Shown: positions 1 through 8,283 of the stretch, in pieces
Position numbering within the stretch: position 1 is the first letter of the stretch
Layout of the letters: every line of letters begins with the position of its first letter
Assembly: GCA_017302835.1 (NCBI GenBank)
Contig: JAFLCC010000009.1
Span: 1-64,000, forward strand
Length of the DNA: 64,000 nt
Source of the DNA: Deltaproteobacteria bacterium
Lineage (GTDB): Bacteria > Bdellovibrionota > Bdellovibrionia > Bdellovibrionales > Bdellovibrionaceae
Direction: 5' to 3'
The notes under the pieces: generated by a model
Database searches by the model: none
What the model saw: the letters and a program-made list of their open reading frames with translations, nothing else
Told to the model about the DNA's origin: nothing
Made by a program: the position numbers and the translations under genes

Positions 1-247
1 ACATGGAGTATTTTAAGCTTAAAATAATGCAAAAAGTTGGCTACCTAAACAGCCGTTTTGCCCTGCAATGGAAGTATGACCCTGAATCCAATTAAACCCC
101 TATCCCCACAAAAAGAAGAAAGAGGCACGTACCTGTTTAGGCTTCGTACATGTGACAATCATGGCCGTCAAAAGTCATCTTATACATTATTTTTTTGATA
201 ATTGTTGAGCATTATTCTTCCAATTTAATGATCATAAGCCCATAAAT
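1..247. other. Left-edge region without a convincing gene
   Basis: No complete gene is visible. A short frame on the plus strand, open from the window edge, ends at a TAA at 93-95 and would encode about 31 residues from an ATG at 3. It could be the tail of a gene lying outside the window, but I recognise nothing in it. The rest, up to the promoter-like site at 248, is non-coding in all frames I checked. Confidence 0.4.
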
Positions 248-265
248 TTGGCACTGTTTTGGCAT
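248..265 (+). promoter_or_regulatory. Candidate sigma-54 promoter
   Basis: The sequence TTGGCACTGTTTTGGCAT has GG at 250-251 and GC at 262-263, exactly ten bases apart, as in the -24/-12 promoter of RpoN. It matches the YTGGCAC half perfectly and the TTGC half with one mismatch. Transcription would start near 275, about 26 bases before the ATG at 301, which has a GGAG ribosome-binding site at 290-293. No enhancer-binding protein gene is nearby, so control by one is inferred. Confidence 0.5.
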
Positions 266-300
266 ACCCCTAGGAGGACCCATCATTCTGGAGTAAAAAA

Positions 301-2034
301 ATGCCTACCTTTTCTAAATATTTTACTTTGCCAATTATTTCAAAACTTCCCGTTCTGATAATCGTCTTAAGCTTTGTATCGACTTCTTTTTCTGAATCTA
401 CTAGAGGCTGTAAATTTTATTATAGCCAAGAAAACGCTCATTCATCGGTAGGTTCTAGAATCAAGGACGCACTTTTGAGAAGTCCTGAATCACATCTTGA
501 ATATCTAATATCTAATGTTCTTTCAGCCGAGGTATAGGCCCTAACTGACGAGTACAAGAAAATTATTGAAGTTATTGGCAAAGAAGGTAAGGAGAATAAA
601 GTATCTTATGCATTGAAATCGATTCCAATGGTTTTATCGAGATTTAAAAAAGTTGCTGATGAAACACAAAAAGAATTGGAAAAAAAAGTAGAGGATAGCA
701 AAAGAATTAAAACACTCTCTGAGGAGCTCGGAAGATGTCAAGAAAATTTAGGTACTTGTAGTGCCATCTTAAGAACAGCGTTGACTTCAGCCGAAAAACA
801 TAAAGCGGCGGCATCCAATCTCTCGATAAAATTAATGGCTAAAGCTAAAGAAATACTTAACCTTCTTGAGGAAAATTCAGAATTAACTAAGAATTTTCCC
901 GATGTCGTAGTGGCATCTTTAAGAGAGGCTCAAATTCAATTTTCTGAAATGATTCTTACGTATCACAGAAACATTGAGGCTGCTGGTAAAATTTTTAGTG
1001 AGATGGAAGATAGTTTAAGATCACTTTCTCCTGAATTAGCTGTGGCGGAAACTCGATTAGGATTTCTGCAGGCACAGGGAGCTGCGCTAAAAGGTGCACT
1101 TGAAAACCCCGACACTGATGATGCAAATTATGGTGGGAAAAATCAAAATGAATTGAATCCATCTGGAAATTTCATGGTAACAATGGACAGTCCTGAGGTT
1201 AATGGCGGCCTTGTTAAGTTTTTTAAAAGAGTTTTTAAGGGAAACCAGCCTTCAGCGTTTAATCCTTCGTTTGTAAGTGTACGAGTTAACAAAACATTTA
1301 GAATGGTTGCGGGTGACCGTCAGGTTACTGTGACCCTTACAAAACCTTTTGAGATTATGTCAATTCCGACAACTCGAGGTATGTGGAAAAAAGTTGCAGA
1401 TTTAACAAATGAATATATGAGTATTGAAAAAAGAAGTGAATTTAATCTGGACCCTAAAAATTTTGTAAATAGGGATGATGAGCGACTTCCAGTCACAAAT
1501 CATTCAGAATTGGAGATCTTTGGCTGGTTAGAAGCTCTAAACACTTTATCTTCAATGAACAATAAAAATATTCAAAGTGAGCTTTCATCGGCATTTCCAA
1601 ATCATTATTTCGGGAAAAAATATCGATTACCGACAGTCGCGGAATGGGAATATGTTGCAAGAAACGAAGGTAATTTAGATTACAATGAATTTAACCAGCT
1701 ATATTCAGGAAAAAAAATTAGATCTATCGGTTCATTTGGATGGACTTGGAGGGGTCATTTGGCCAAAACAAAGCTTAATCCGGTAGGTCTTTTGAATCCA
1801 ACTTTTGTAAAAGGACAGCCAGTGTATGATTTGTTCGGAAATATTAGTGAAGCGACTTACAATCACTTCGGTCAGGGCGAGGTTTCTAACCTGCGACCTT
1901 TCGAAAAAGTCGTTCTTAAAGGATTTGACTCTCCTGATTTTTATCAAATTAAAGATCAATATTACAACAGTTGGAATGGCCTGTTGTTTGGATTTCGATT
2001 AGCTAGCGATATCCCACAGACCCCTAATCCTTAG
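301..2034 (+). pseudogene. Secreted FGE-sulfatase-domain protein interrupted by an in-frame TAG
   Basis: The ATG at 301 has a GGAG at seven bases and begins a Sec signal peptide (hydrophobic core LPVLIIVLSFVSTSF, ending near residue 31). The frame stops at TAG 535-537, then stays open in the same frame to TAG 2032-2034. No good ribosome site precedes the TTG at 613 where the second part could start. The middle is helical and charged, probably coiled coil. The C-terminal third is an FGE-sulfatase/C-type-lectin-like fold: RLPTVAEWEYVAR, then YDLFGNISEA and FGFRLAS near the end. The copper-binding cysteines of true formylglycine-generating enzymes are not visible, so a structural role is more likely than catalysis. 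It could be a nonsense-mutated pseudogene, a sequencing error or a readthrough gene. Confidence 0.75.
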
Positions 2035-2049
2035 AACAGAAATCTAGGA

Positions 2050-2424
2050 CTAAAATAATTTATTCACAGCTAAAATAGAGCCAATCAGTGGTAAGGAAAT
2101 AATAATCAGATAAGTAATCAAGGTGCTCAGTTTTTTTCTTTTAATAAGTGCTGCCATGCCGCCAGCAATGAGCCAAAGAGCTATTTTTACGTAAATCCAT
2201 CCTGGAAAGTCTGATAAATAACCTAATCTGGCAGCCAATCCAAAGCCAGAAATAAGAACTAAGGTCAAACCTATTCCATGACCCATGCTAAACTTTTTGG
2301 TCATATTTTTTGTTAAATCAGTTTCTGATGTCACAAAATAACGAAGCGAAAAACTCCCAATAAGAGAAGTGAAGGTTAAAATTAAGGCGCAGAAATGTAA
2401 AACTTTGTAGAATTCGTAGGTCAT
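2050..2424 (-). CDS. Small four-helix membrane protein
   Basis: The 124-residue protein has four hydrophobic stretches, at about residues 7-27, 47-65, 75-92 and 100-120, with few charges between them, so it is an inner-membrane protein. Size and layout recall SirB2/CopD-like small membrane proteins, but no diagnostic motif is present and I assign no function. Its ATG overlaps the stop codon of lpxD by four bases (ATGA), so the two are translationally coupled and probably co-transcribed. Confidence 0.75.
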   Translation of the reverse strand: MTYEFYKVLHFCALILTFTSLIGSFSLRYFVTSETDLTKNMTKKFSMGHGIGLTLVLISGFGLAARLGYLSDFPGWIYVKIALWLIAGGMAALIKRKKLSTLITYLIIISLPLIGSILAVNKLF

Positions 2425-3485
2425 TTGGTTTCCTCTATTTTTTCGGTAAGATTTAAATGTTTATAAATACTTGAGATTGTTTTTCGCATTTCAACGAGCT
2501 TGCCAATGCTTGAAATTGTTTTTAATGCGTCTTTGAGCTTTTGTAAAGGGTATCCTCCATATTGACCCGGTTCTGTGATATCCTTCGTGACTGTCGATCT
2601 TCCAGCCAAGGTCACATTGGGACAGATCTTAATATGAGTTGAAACGACGCTGTTGCCTCCGGAAGTAAAGTTATCACCTAAGGCTGAGGAGCCTGCGACA
2701 AAAAAACCTGCGGCAATTAATGAGTTTTCTCCGATAGTACAATTGTGCGCGATATGACAGAGGTTATCGATTTTGGTTCCTTTTTTTATCAGAGTTCTCG
2801 AAAGGGTGGCTCTGTCAAAACAGCAATTGGCCCCAATCTCCACGTTGTCTTCGATGATCACTTTTCCCAGCTGAGGAATTTTGTGATGCTGGTAATTCCT
2901 ATCAGTAGTATATCCAAAGCCATCGGACCCAACAGTTGTGTGTGGGTGAATCTCGCAGTTAGAGCCAATTTCACACTGAGAACCCAAAAAGACAAAACCA
3001 TGCAAGATACTGCTCGAGCCAACTTTTGAATCGCTTTCAATAATACAATGAGCGCCAATGATGACATTCTCTTTGATGATGACATTGTTGCCGATGACAG
3101 AGTAAGGGCCAATTTTACAATTTTTCCCAAGCTGAGCTGATTCAGAAATGACAGCTGTTGAGTGGATCGAAAAATTAAATCTTTCTAACTTGCTGTCAAA
3201 CAGCGGGAGGACTAGGCGCATGCTGTCTTTAAGATTATTTACGGAGAATAAAGTAAAGGGATAAACTTTTTCATTTTGAATCAAGGTTTTTGTGGCAATA
3301 ACGACGCTTGCTTTTTCTTTGATACAGCTTTGTAAGTGCTCATCTTTTGAAATAAAAACCAAGGTGTTTTTAGCTATATTTTCTGGAATAGAAACCCCAG
3401 AGATGAGTCCACTTTTTGGACCCGATACATATATTAAATTTTGGGGATCGAGATTGATAAGTTCAGTCAGTTGGATGATGTTCAT
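2421..3485 (-). CDS. lpxD: UDP-3-O-(3-hydroxyacyl)glucosamine N-acyltransferase LpxD
   Basis: LpxD transfers a hydroxyacyl chain from acyl carrier protein to the 2-amino group of UDP-3-O-acylglucosamine, the third step of lipid A synthesis. The 354-residue protein has the usual layout: an N-terminal uridine-binding domain (about 1-105), a left-handed beta-helix of hexapeptide repeats (about 108-305) and a C-terminal helical extension. The signature VGSDGFGY is at 185-192, [13 protein letters not shown] follows, and [15 protein letters not shown] carries the likely catalytic His247 (His239 in E. coli). It stands apart from the usual bamA-skp-fabZ-lpxA cluster; the only partner here is the overlapping small membrane protein downstream. 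Confidence 0.95.
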   Translation of the reverse strand: MNIIQLTELINLDPQNLIYVSGPKSGLISGVSIPENIAKNTLVFISKDEHLQSCIKEKASVVIATKTLIQNEKVYPFTLFSVNNLKDSMRLVLPLFDSKLERFNFSIHSTAVISESAQLGKNCKIGPYSVIGNNVIIKENVIIGAHCIIESDSKVGSSSILHGFVFLGSQCEIGSNCEIHPHTTVGSDGFGYTTDRNYQHHKIPQLGKVIIEDNVEIGANCCFDRATLSRTLIKKGTKIDNLCHIAHNCTIGENSLIAAGFFVAGSSALGDNFTSGGNSVVSTHIKICPNVTLAGRSTVTKDITEPGQYGGYPLQKLKDALKTISSIGKLVEMRKTISSIYKHLNLTEKIEETK

Positions 3486-3602
3486 TTCATAAAATCCTTT
3501 TATGCTATTGCTCTGCAGTAAACTAATTTAAAATAGTTACAAGTACTTACAAGCTAGTATAGTGAAAGTCATTGATAACTGCAATAAAGGAGGATGCTGT
3601 TA

Positions 3603-4322
3603 ATGGCCAAAAAAGCATCAAAAGTAAAAAAAGTATTAAAAGTCAAAAAAATAAATCAAAGCGTTGGAGCTAAATCGAGCTCCATAAAAACAAAAAATCC
3701 TCAAAAAGGGACAGTGAAAGGTGTTGGTAATTCAAAATCTGTAAAAAGCGCGAAGGTTTCTAAGAAGCCTGGTGCTAACCTTCAGACTGGAAAAATGGCT
3801 TCTTCACCTAAAACTTCAAAGGGAAAAACGGAGTCTGTTTCTTTTAAAGCGGACAAGGATTTGGTGACTCAAGTTAAAGATAAAAAACTTAAAAAAGTTC
3901 TTAAAAAAGATACTAAAGATACGATTAAGAGTTTGGATAAGGAAAATCTTCCCGCCAGTTCCGTCGTTGAACAAAAAGTAAATTCTGACAAATCAAGTCT
4001 TTTAAAAATTGGCAAAGTAGAAAAAGTCAAAACAGAAAAAGTCAAAACAGAAAAAGTTAAAAAAATTGTAGAGCCTAAAAAGCCTAAGCTTACAAAGTTA
4101 GAAAAGGCCGAGATTGATCAAAATGCAAAATGGGCTGATTTGTTTGAAAAATTTAAGGCAGTCAAGCCTGTGGATTACAATATGAGAGACGTGTTTGAGT
4201 CCAATCAGCCATTAATGCACAAGATTTTAGGGTGGGGATGGATTTTATCAAGTGAAAATGACAGGCTTGAAGTTTTATTTAAAGACGGAAAGAAAATACT
4301 GATAAGTAATTATAAATCTTAA
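3603..4322 (+). CDS. Lysine-rich protein with a small C-terminal domain
   Basis: The start is placed at the ATG at 3603, nine bases after AGGAGG (3588-3593); the in-frame ATG at 3594 abuts that site. The first 160 residues are low-complexity and very rich in Lys, Ser, Thr and Val, with a tandem VKTEK repeat near residue 140, like histone-H1-type nucleoid tails. The last 75 residues are normal in composition and end in HKILGWGWILSSEN...VLFKDGKKILISNYKS, a small beta-rich module of the type that opens with an H-fGxGxI turn. DNA or RNA binding is inferred from charge only. It is transcribed divergently from lpxD and precedes infA by 83 bases. Confidence 0.8.
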   Translation: MAKKASKVKKVLKVKKINQSVGAKSSSIKTKNPQKGTVKGVGNSKSVKSAKVSKKPGANLQTGKMASSPKTSKGKTESVSFKADKDLVTQVKDKKLKKVLKKDTKDTIKSLDKENLPASSVVEQKVNSDKSSLLKIGKVEKVKTEKVKTEKVKKIVEPKKPKLTKLEKAEIDQNAKWADLFEKFKAVKPVDYNMRDVFESNQPLMHKILGWGWILSSENDRLEVLFKDGKKILISNYKS

Positions 4323-4327
4323 TATTC

Positions 4328-4358
4328 ATTCTGGTAATAATTATATTTTTGCCAGAAT
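4328..4358 (+). promoter_or_regulatory. Stem-loop ahead of infA
   Basis: A ten-base arm ATTCTGGTAA (4328-4337) pairs with TTGCCAGAAT (4349-4358) with one G-T pair and an 11-base AT-rich loop. On the plus strand it is followed by AATAAAAAAGG rather than a T run, so it is not a classical terminator for the upstream gene. It may protect the mRNA end or attenuate infA. Confidence 0.45.
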
Positions 4359-4405
4359 AAAAAAGGTTGTTGCAATTCAACGAGAACTCACCTAGAAAAT
4401 AATCA

Positions 4406-4624
4406 ATGGCAAAAGATGATTTAGCACAAGTAGACGGAAGAGTTATGGATGCCTTAGCTGGCGGAATTTATAAAATCTTATTAGATAATAAGGTTGAGAT
4501 TTCTGCGAAGTTGTGTGGCAAAATGAGAAGGTTTAACATTCGAGTTGTTGTTGGGGACAGAGTTACGGTTGGGGTTTCTCCCTATGACCCAACACATGGT
4601 TTAATCATGTACCGGCATAAATAA
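4406..4624 (+). CDS. infA: Translation initiation factor IF-1
   Basis: IF-1 binds the ribosomal A site on the 30S subunit during initiation. The 72-residue length is canonical. The OB-fold is recognisable from GRVMDALAGGIYKILLDN, through GKMRRFNIRVVVGDRVTV, to SPYDPTHGLIMYRHK at the C-terminus, where most proteobacteria have DLTKGRIxxRxR. No Shine-Dalgarno sequence of normal strength precedes the ATG. It is a single-gene unit here, between the lysine-rich gene and tex. Confidence 0.95.
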   Translation: MAKDDLAQVDGRVMDALAGGIYKILLDNKVEISAKLCGKMRRFNIRVVVGDRVTVGVSPYDPTHGLIMYRHK

Positions 4625-4657
4625 TAATTATTTTACAATTACATTTTTGAGGAGATT

Positions 4658-7132
4658 ATGGATCAAGCTCTCCAGGGATATTTCGCAAAATTTTTACCAA
4701 CAATAAGTTTAAAATCCGCATCGGCCGTTTTAGAATTAACGGCTGAAGGTGGTACCGTTCCCTTTATCGCAAGATATAGAAAGGAAAAAACTGGAAATTT
4801 GGATGAAGTCCAAATACGGAGCATTATTGAGGCCAGTGAAACTTGCCAAGAGGTTATCAAAAGAAAAGCTTTTTTGATTAAGGAAATTGGAGATCAGGGC
4901 AATCTAACTGAAGAAATTAAAAAAAGAATTGAAATTTCGTGGGATCTTGGAGAGCTAGAAGAAATCTATAGACCCTTTAAAAAGAAAAAGAAAACAAAAG
5001 CAACGATTGCCAGAGAAGCAGGGCTAGACCCATTAGCAAATTGGCTTTGGGAAGTGGGACATGGGATCATTCAGGATAGTTTGACTATGGAAATGAAAGC
5101 CAAGGCTTTTATAAATCCAAGTCAAAAAATTCAAACTTATGAAGACGCCCTCAAGGGAGCTCAGGATATTCTTGTTGAAAAAATTGCCAATGATGCTGAT
5201 TTAAGAATCCAAGTGCAAAAGAATTATTTTGATTTAGGAAAAATTATTTCAAAATCTGCCAAAGGGTATAAACCTCATTCTAAATACGAAATGTATAAGG
5301 AGTTTGAAGAATTTGTAAAAAGTTTATTGGAAACCAAAAATTCACATAGATACATGGCAATGAGAAGGGGCTGGCAAGAGGAAGAGCTAAGTTTAGATAT
5401 AAAGGGTGAAGATGAACTCTTGTTAAAAAAATATGTTTCCTTTTCTACCAACAATCCGGAAGCGCCTATTGGCGATTTCTTGGCCAATTGTGCAAAGGTC
5501 GCTCTTAATGTCTATGTGATTCCATCAATCACCAATGAAGTTCATCGGGCTTTGAAAGAAAAATCTGATGAGGATTCGATTAAGGTGTTTGCTGAAAATG
5601 TAAGAAAATTACTATTGAGTTCACCATTTGGCTCAAGATGTGTCTTAGGTGTAGATCCAGGCCTCAGAACTGGATGTAAGGTAGCACTAATTGATAAAAG
5701 TGGGACATTTATTTCTCATACAGTTCTCTATACTTTGGGTGAGGATGCAGAATCTAAAGCCAAGAAATTATTTTCTGAAGTTCTAAAGCAAATTCAAATT
5801 GATGCCATCGCTGTTGGAAATGGGACTGCGGGTAGACAGACAGAAGCTTTTTTGCGAAAAATTTTATTAGAATTAGGAAAAAATATCCCCGTTATCATGG
5901 TTAATGAATCGGGGGCGTCAGTTTACTCTGCATCTGAAGTTGCAAGACAGGAATTTCCAGATTTGGATGTGACCGTTAAAGGGGCAATTAGTATTGCCAG
6001 AAGATTACAAGATCCATTAGCTGAGCTAGTAAAAGTAGATCCAAAATCAATTGGCGTTGGTCAATATCAACATGATGTAAATCAAACTCATCTGAAGAAA
6101 TCCTTGGATGCGGTTGTGGAATCCTGTGTGAATGCAGTTGGAGTGGATCTAAATACGGCCTCTGCGCCATTGCTTTCATTTGTTTCAGGGATTGGCCCCT
6201 CATTGGCGCAAAATATTGTTGAGCACAGGAAAACCAAGGGCCTTTTTTCTGACCGTTCTGAATTGTTAAAAGTGACCAAGTTCTCTTCCAAAGTTTATGA
6301 GCAGGCTGCCGGATTTTTAAGAATCATGGGTGGAAAGATTTTGTTAGACGCTACAGGAATTCATCCTGAAAGATATGCGGCCATCAAGGATATGGCTCAG
6401 GATATGAATGTTTCTACAGGTGATCTTATTGGAGAGGGCGCAAAGAAACTTTTAGAGCATCGAACGAAGTGGGCCAAACTAGTTGGGGAATACACTTTTG
6501 ATGATATCGTTAAGGAATTAGAAAAACCAGGACGAGATCCAAGGGATCCCTTTAAAGTTTTTCAATACAGGGATGATATTTTTGAAGTTAAAGATTTAAA
6601 AGAAGACATGATATGTCCAGGAATTGTAACAAACGTGACTAATTTTGGTGCCTTTGTTGATATTGGGGTTCATCAAGATGGACTTGTTCATATTTCAGAG
6701 CTTTCTCATAAGTTTATTGAAGATCCAAGGAAGGTTGTAAATCCGGGGGATCAAGTCAAAGTTCGTGTGCTAAAAATCGATGTTGAAAAAAATCAAATTG
6801 CTTTAACTATGAAATTAGAGGCACCTTCTGCTGAAGTTAGATTCGAGAGACAGACATCGGTGAAACCAATGGCCAAAATGATGCCTAAACCAATGAATAA
6901 GCCCGTACCTAACCCCATGGTTAAGACTCAGGCAAATAGGCCGAGCCCGTCATCAAGCTCTCAAGTAAATAATGTTCATAAGAAAGACCAAGTCGCGAAT
7001 AAATATGAACCAAGAAATGAAAAATCCCAAGCAGGTGGTGGAAGCTATCAAAATAAAAATGTTAACGCTGGAAAGCCAGCGCAGAAACCATTTAACAATC
7101 CATTTGCAGCTTTGACTCAATTAAAAAAATAA
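4658..7132 (+). CDS. tex: Tex family RNA-binding transcriptional accessory protein
   Basis: The 824-residue protein has the Tex domain order: N-terminal helical Tex region (about 1-200), a YqgF/RNase H-like domain beginning VLGVDPGLRTGCKVALID (near 330), tandem helix-hairpin-helix motifs (FVSGIGPSLAQNIVEHRK, near 510) and an S1 RNA-binding domain (GIVTNVTNFGAFVDIG, about 655-725). The last 100 residues form a Pro/Asn/Lys-rich disordered tail, longer than in typical Tex proteins of about 770 residues. Tex binds nucleic acid and influences transcription and RNA turnover in other bacteria. A GGAG lies seven bases before the ATG. Confidence 0.95.
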   Translation: MDQALQGYFAKFLPTISLKSASAVLELTAEGGTVPFIARYRKEKTGNLDEVQIRSIIEASETCQEVIKRKAFLIKEIGDQGNLTEEIKKRIEISWDLGELEEIYRPFKKKKKTKATIAREAGLDPLANWLWEVGHGIIQDSLTMEMKAKAFINPSQKIQTYEDALKGAQDILVEKIANDADLRIQVQKNYFDLGKIISKSAKGYKPHSKYEMYKEFEEFVKSLLETKNSHRYMAMRRGWQEEELSLDIKGEDELLLKKYVSFSTNNPEAPIGDFLANCAKVALNVYVIPSITNEVHRALKEKSDEDSIKVFAENVRKLLLSSPFGSRCVLGVDPGLRTGCKVALIDKSGTFISHTVLYTLGEDAESKAKKLFSEVLKQIQIDAIAVGNGTAGRQTEAFLRKILLELGKNIPVIMVNESGASVYSASEVARQEFPDLDVTVKGAISIARRLQDPLAELVKVDPKSIGVGQYQHDVNQTHLKKSLDAVVESCVNAVGVDLNTASAPLLSFVSGIGPSLAQNIVEHRKTKGLFSDRSELLKVTKFSSKVYEQAAGFLRIMGGKILLDATGIHPERYAAIKDMAQDMNVSTGDLIGEGAKKLLEHRTKWAKLVGEYTFDDIVKELEKPGRDPRDPFKVFQYRDDIFEVKDLKEDMICPGIVTNVTNFGAFVDIGVHQDGLVHISELSHKFIEDPRKVVNPGDQVKVRVLKIDVEKNQIALTMKLEAPSAEVRFERQTSVKPMAKMMPKPMNKPVPNPMVKTQANRPSPSSSSQVNNVHKKDQVANKYEPRNEKSQAGGGSYQNKNVNAGKPAQKPFNNPFAALTQLKK

Positions 7133-7147
7133 AATTAAGGAGAATCT

Positions 7148-7255
7148 ATGATTACAAAGATAAAGACACATAAAAAAAGAAATAAAAGTGCTAAGCACAA
7201 GGCAAAACGAATCTCTAAAAAGAAGAAAATGATCAAGAAAAGACAGAAAAAATAA
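7148..7255 (+). CDS. 35-residue highly basic protein behind tex
   Basis: A short ORF with a strong AAGGAG (7137-7142) five bases before its ATG begins 15 bases after the tex stop codon, so it is probably co-transcribed and well translated. About 20 of the 35 residues are Lys or Arg, with several His; it begins MITKIKTHKKRNKSAKHKAK and ends RQKK. There is no hydrophobic segment. Composition and size resemble small ribosome-associated proteins such as bTHX or the AURKAIP1/COX24 family, but I cannot assign it to one. Confidence 0.65.
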   Translation: MITKIKTHKKRNKSAKHKAKRISKKKKMIKKRQKK

Positions 7256-7301
7256 CAATTCGAACTCGCATTAAAGGTTTTTTTTTGAATGGGGAGAGAT
7301 T

Positions 7302-8081
7302 TTACTTATTTTTAATTAGCACCTTTGCAATTTCTGAAAAACCAAGACCACCTTTTTTTTCTGATAGATAGTTCGGGTGGTTTTTTATTTGATTGAGAAA
7401 TTCTTTTATATTACTGACGGCAAAAGAGTTTTCAAAATATTCAAACATGGGCTCATCATTGGGAGAATCCCCGACGAAGGCACAAATATCTTGGATTTTT
7501 TTGGAAGAAGTTAGTGAATACTCATTTTTTAAAAATTTTAAAGCCATCTTTAGCTTATTAAACTCACCAAACCAACCGTTTATATGGATGCTGCTAGCTT
7601 TAGCAGTGGCTCCGTGTTTTTCAAAAATCGAAATGATGGATGCTATATTTTTTTTTGTTAAAGGTTTTACGTCTTCACAAAAATCGATAGCCAAATCATG
7701 CATTCGACAAAATTGATCAGAAGAAACTGCAGATCCAGGAACTTTTTTTAAAATTTCATTTTTAATCTTTTTTAACTTTTTGAGATGAATTTCTGAAGCG
7801 GCTTGTGAGTTAAAGTAAACGCGCTTCATTTTGCCATCTTGATGACTAAAATAAAAAGCTCCGTTTTCGCCGATCACTCCCTTTACAGGCCAAAATCGAG
7901 CTATCATTTCACACCATCCCGCTGGTCGACCTGTTATGGGAATAATATCGATTTTTTTTTCCTGCAATCTCCAGAGGGCTTGATAACTTTCAGAATTTAA
8001 TTTTCCATTTAAGGTAAGAGTGTCATCAATATCCGTAAACAAAATCGAAATACTTTTTTTAAATTCAAAAATGGATTTCAT
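7302..8081 (-). CDS. HAD superfamily hydrolase, Cof/sugar-phosphatase type (subfamily IIB)
   Basis: The 259-residue protein is a haloacid dehalogenase-type phosphatase. Motif I is FTDIDDTLTLNG near residue 14, with the nucleophile and acid Asp pair DxD. Motif II is PITGRPAGW, motif III includes a conserved Lys in FNKLKMALKFL, and motif IV is FVGDSPNDEPMF. The cap insertion lies between motifs II and III, as in mannosyl-3-phosphoglycerate and trehalose-phosphate phosphatases. The substrate cannot be told from sequence. It is a single gene converging on tex. Confidence 0.85.
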   Translation of the reverse strand: MKSIFEFKKSISILFTDIDDTLTLNGKLNSESYQALWRLQEKKIDIIPITGRPAGWCEMIARFWPVKGVIGENGAFYFSHQDGKMKRVYFNSQAASEIHLKKLKKIKNEILKKVPGSAVSSDQFCRMHDLAIDFCEDVKPLTKKNIASIISIFEKHGATAKASSIHINGWFGEFNKLKMALKFLKNEYSLTSSKKIQDICAFVGDSPNDEPMFEYFENSFAVSNIKEFLNQIKNHPNYLSEKKGGLGFSEIAKVLIKNK

Positions 8082-8165
8082 AAATTGAGTGTAGAAAATA
8101 GGAGGATTAATTGAAAGGAATATGTTTAAATTAATGAGCTAGTTTTAGAGCTGAAATTTTTTTGA

Positions 8166-8197
8166 AGCTAGGCAAAGAGCTAGGCAAAGAGCTAGGA
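8166..8197 (+). repeat. 12-bp tandem repeat upstream of topA
   Basis: AGCTAGGCAAAG occurs twice in perfect tandem (8166-8177, 8178-8189), followed by a third truncated copy AGCTAGGA (8190-8197). It lies in the 202-base gap between the divergent HAD gene and topA, about 90 bases before the topA ATG. A slippage product or a protein-binding array are both possible. Confidence 0.7.
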
Positions 8198-8283
8198 ATT
8201 GAAGCGCAAGGTCAAATTTAGAACTTGCGTCAAGTGAATAAGATTTTTAACTTAGGTCAACGTCGATAAGGGGTCTTAACAGA

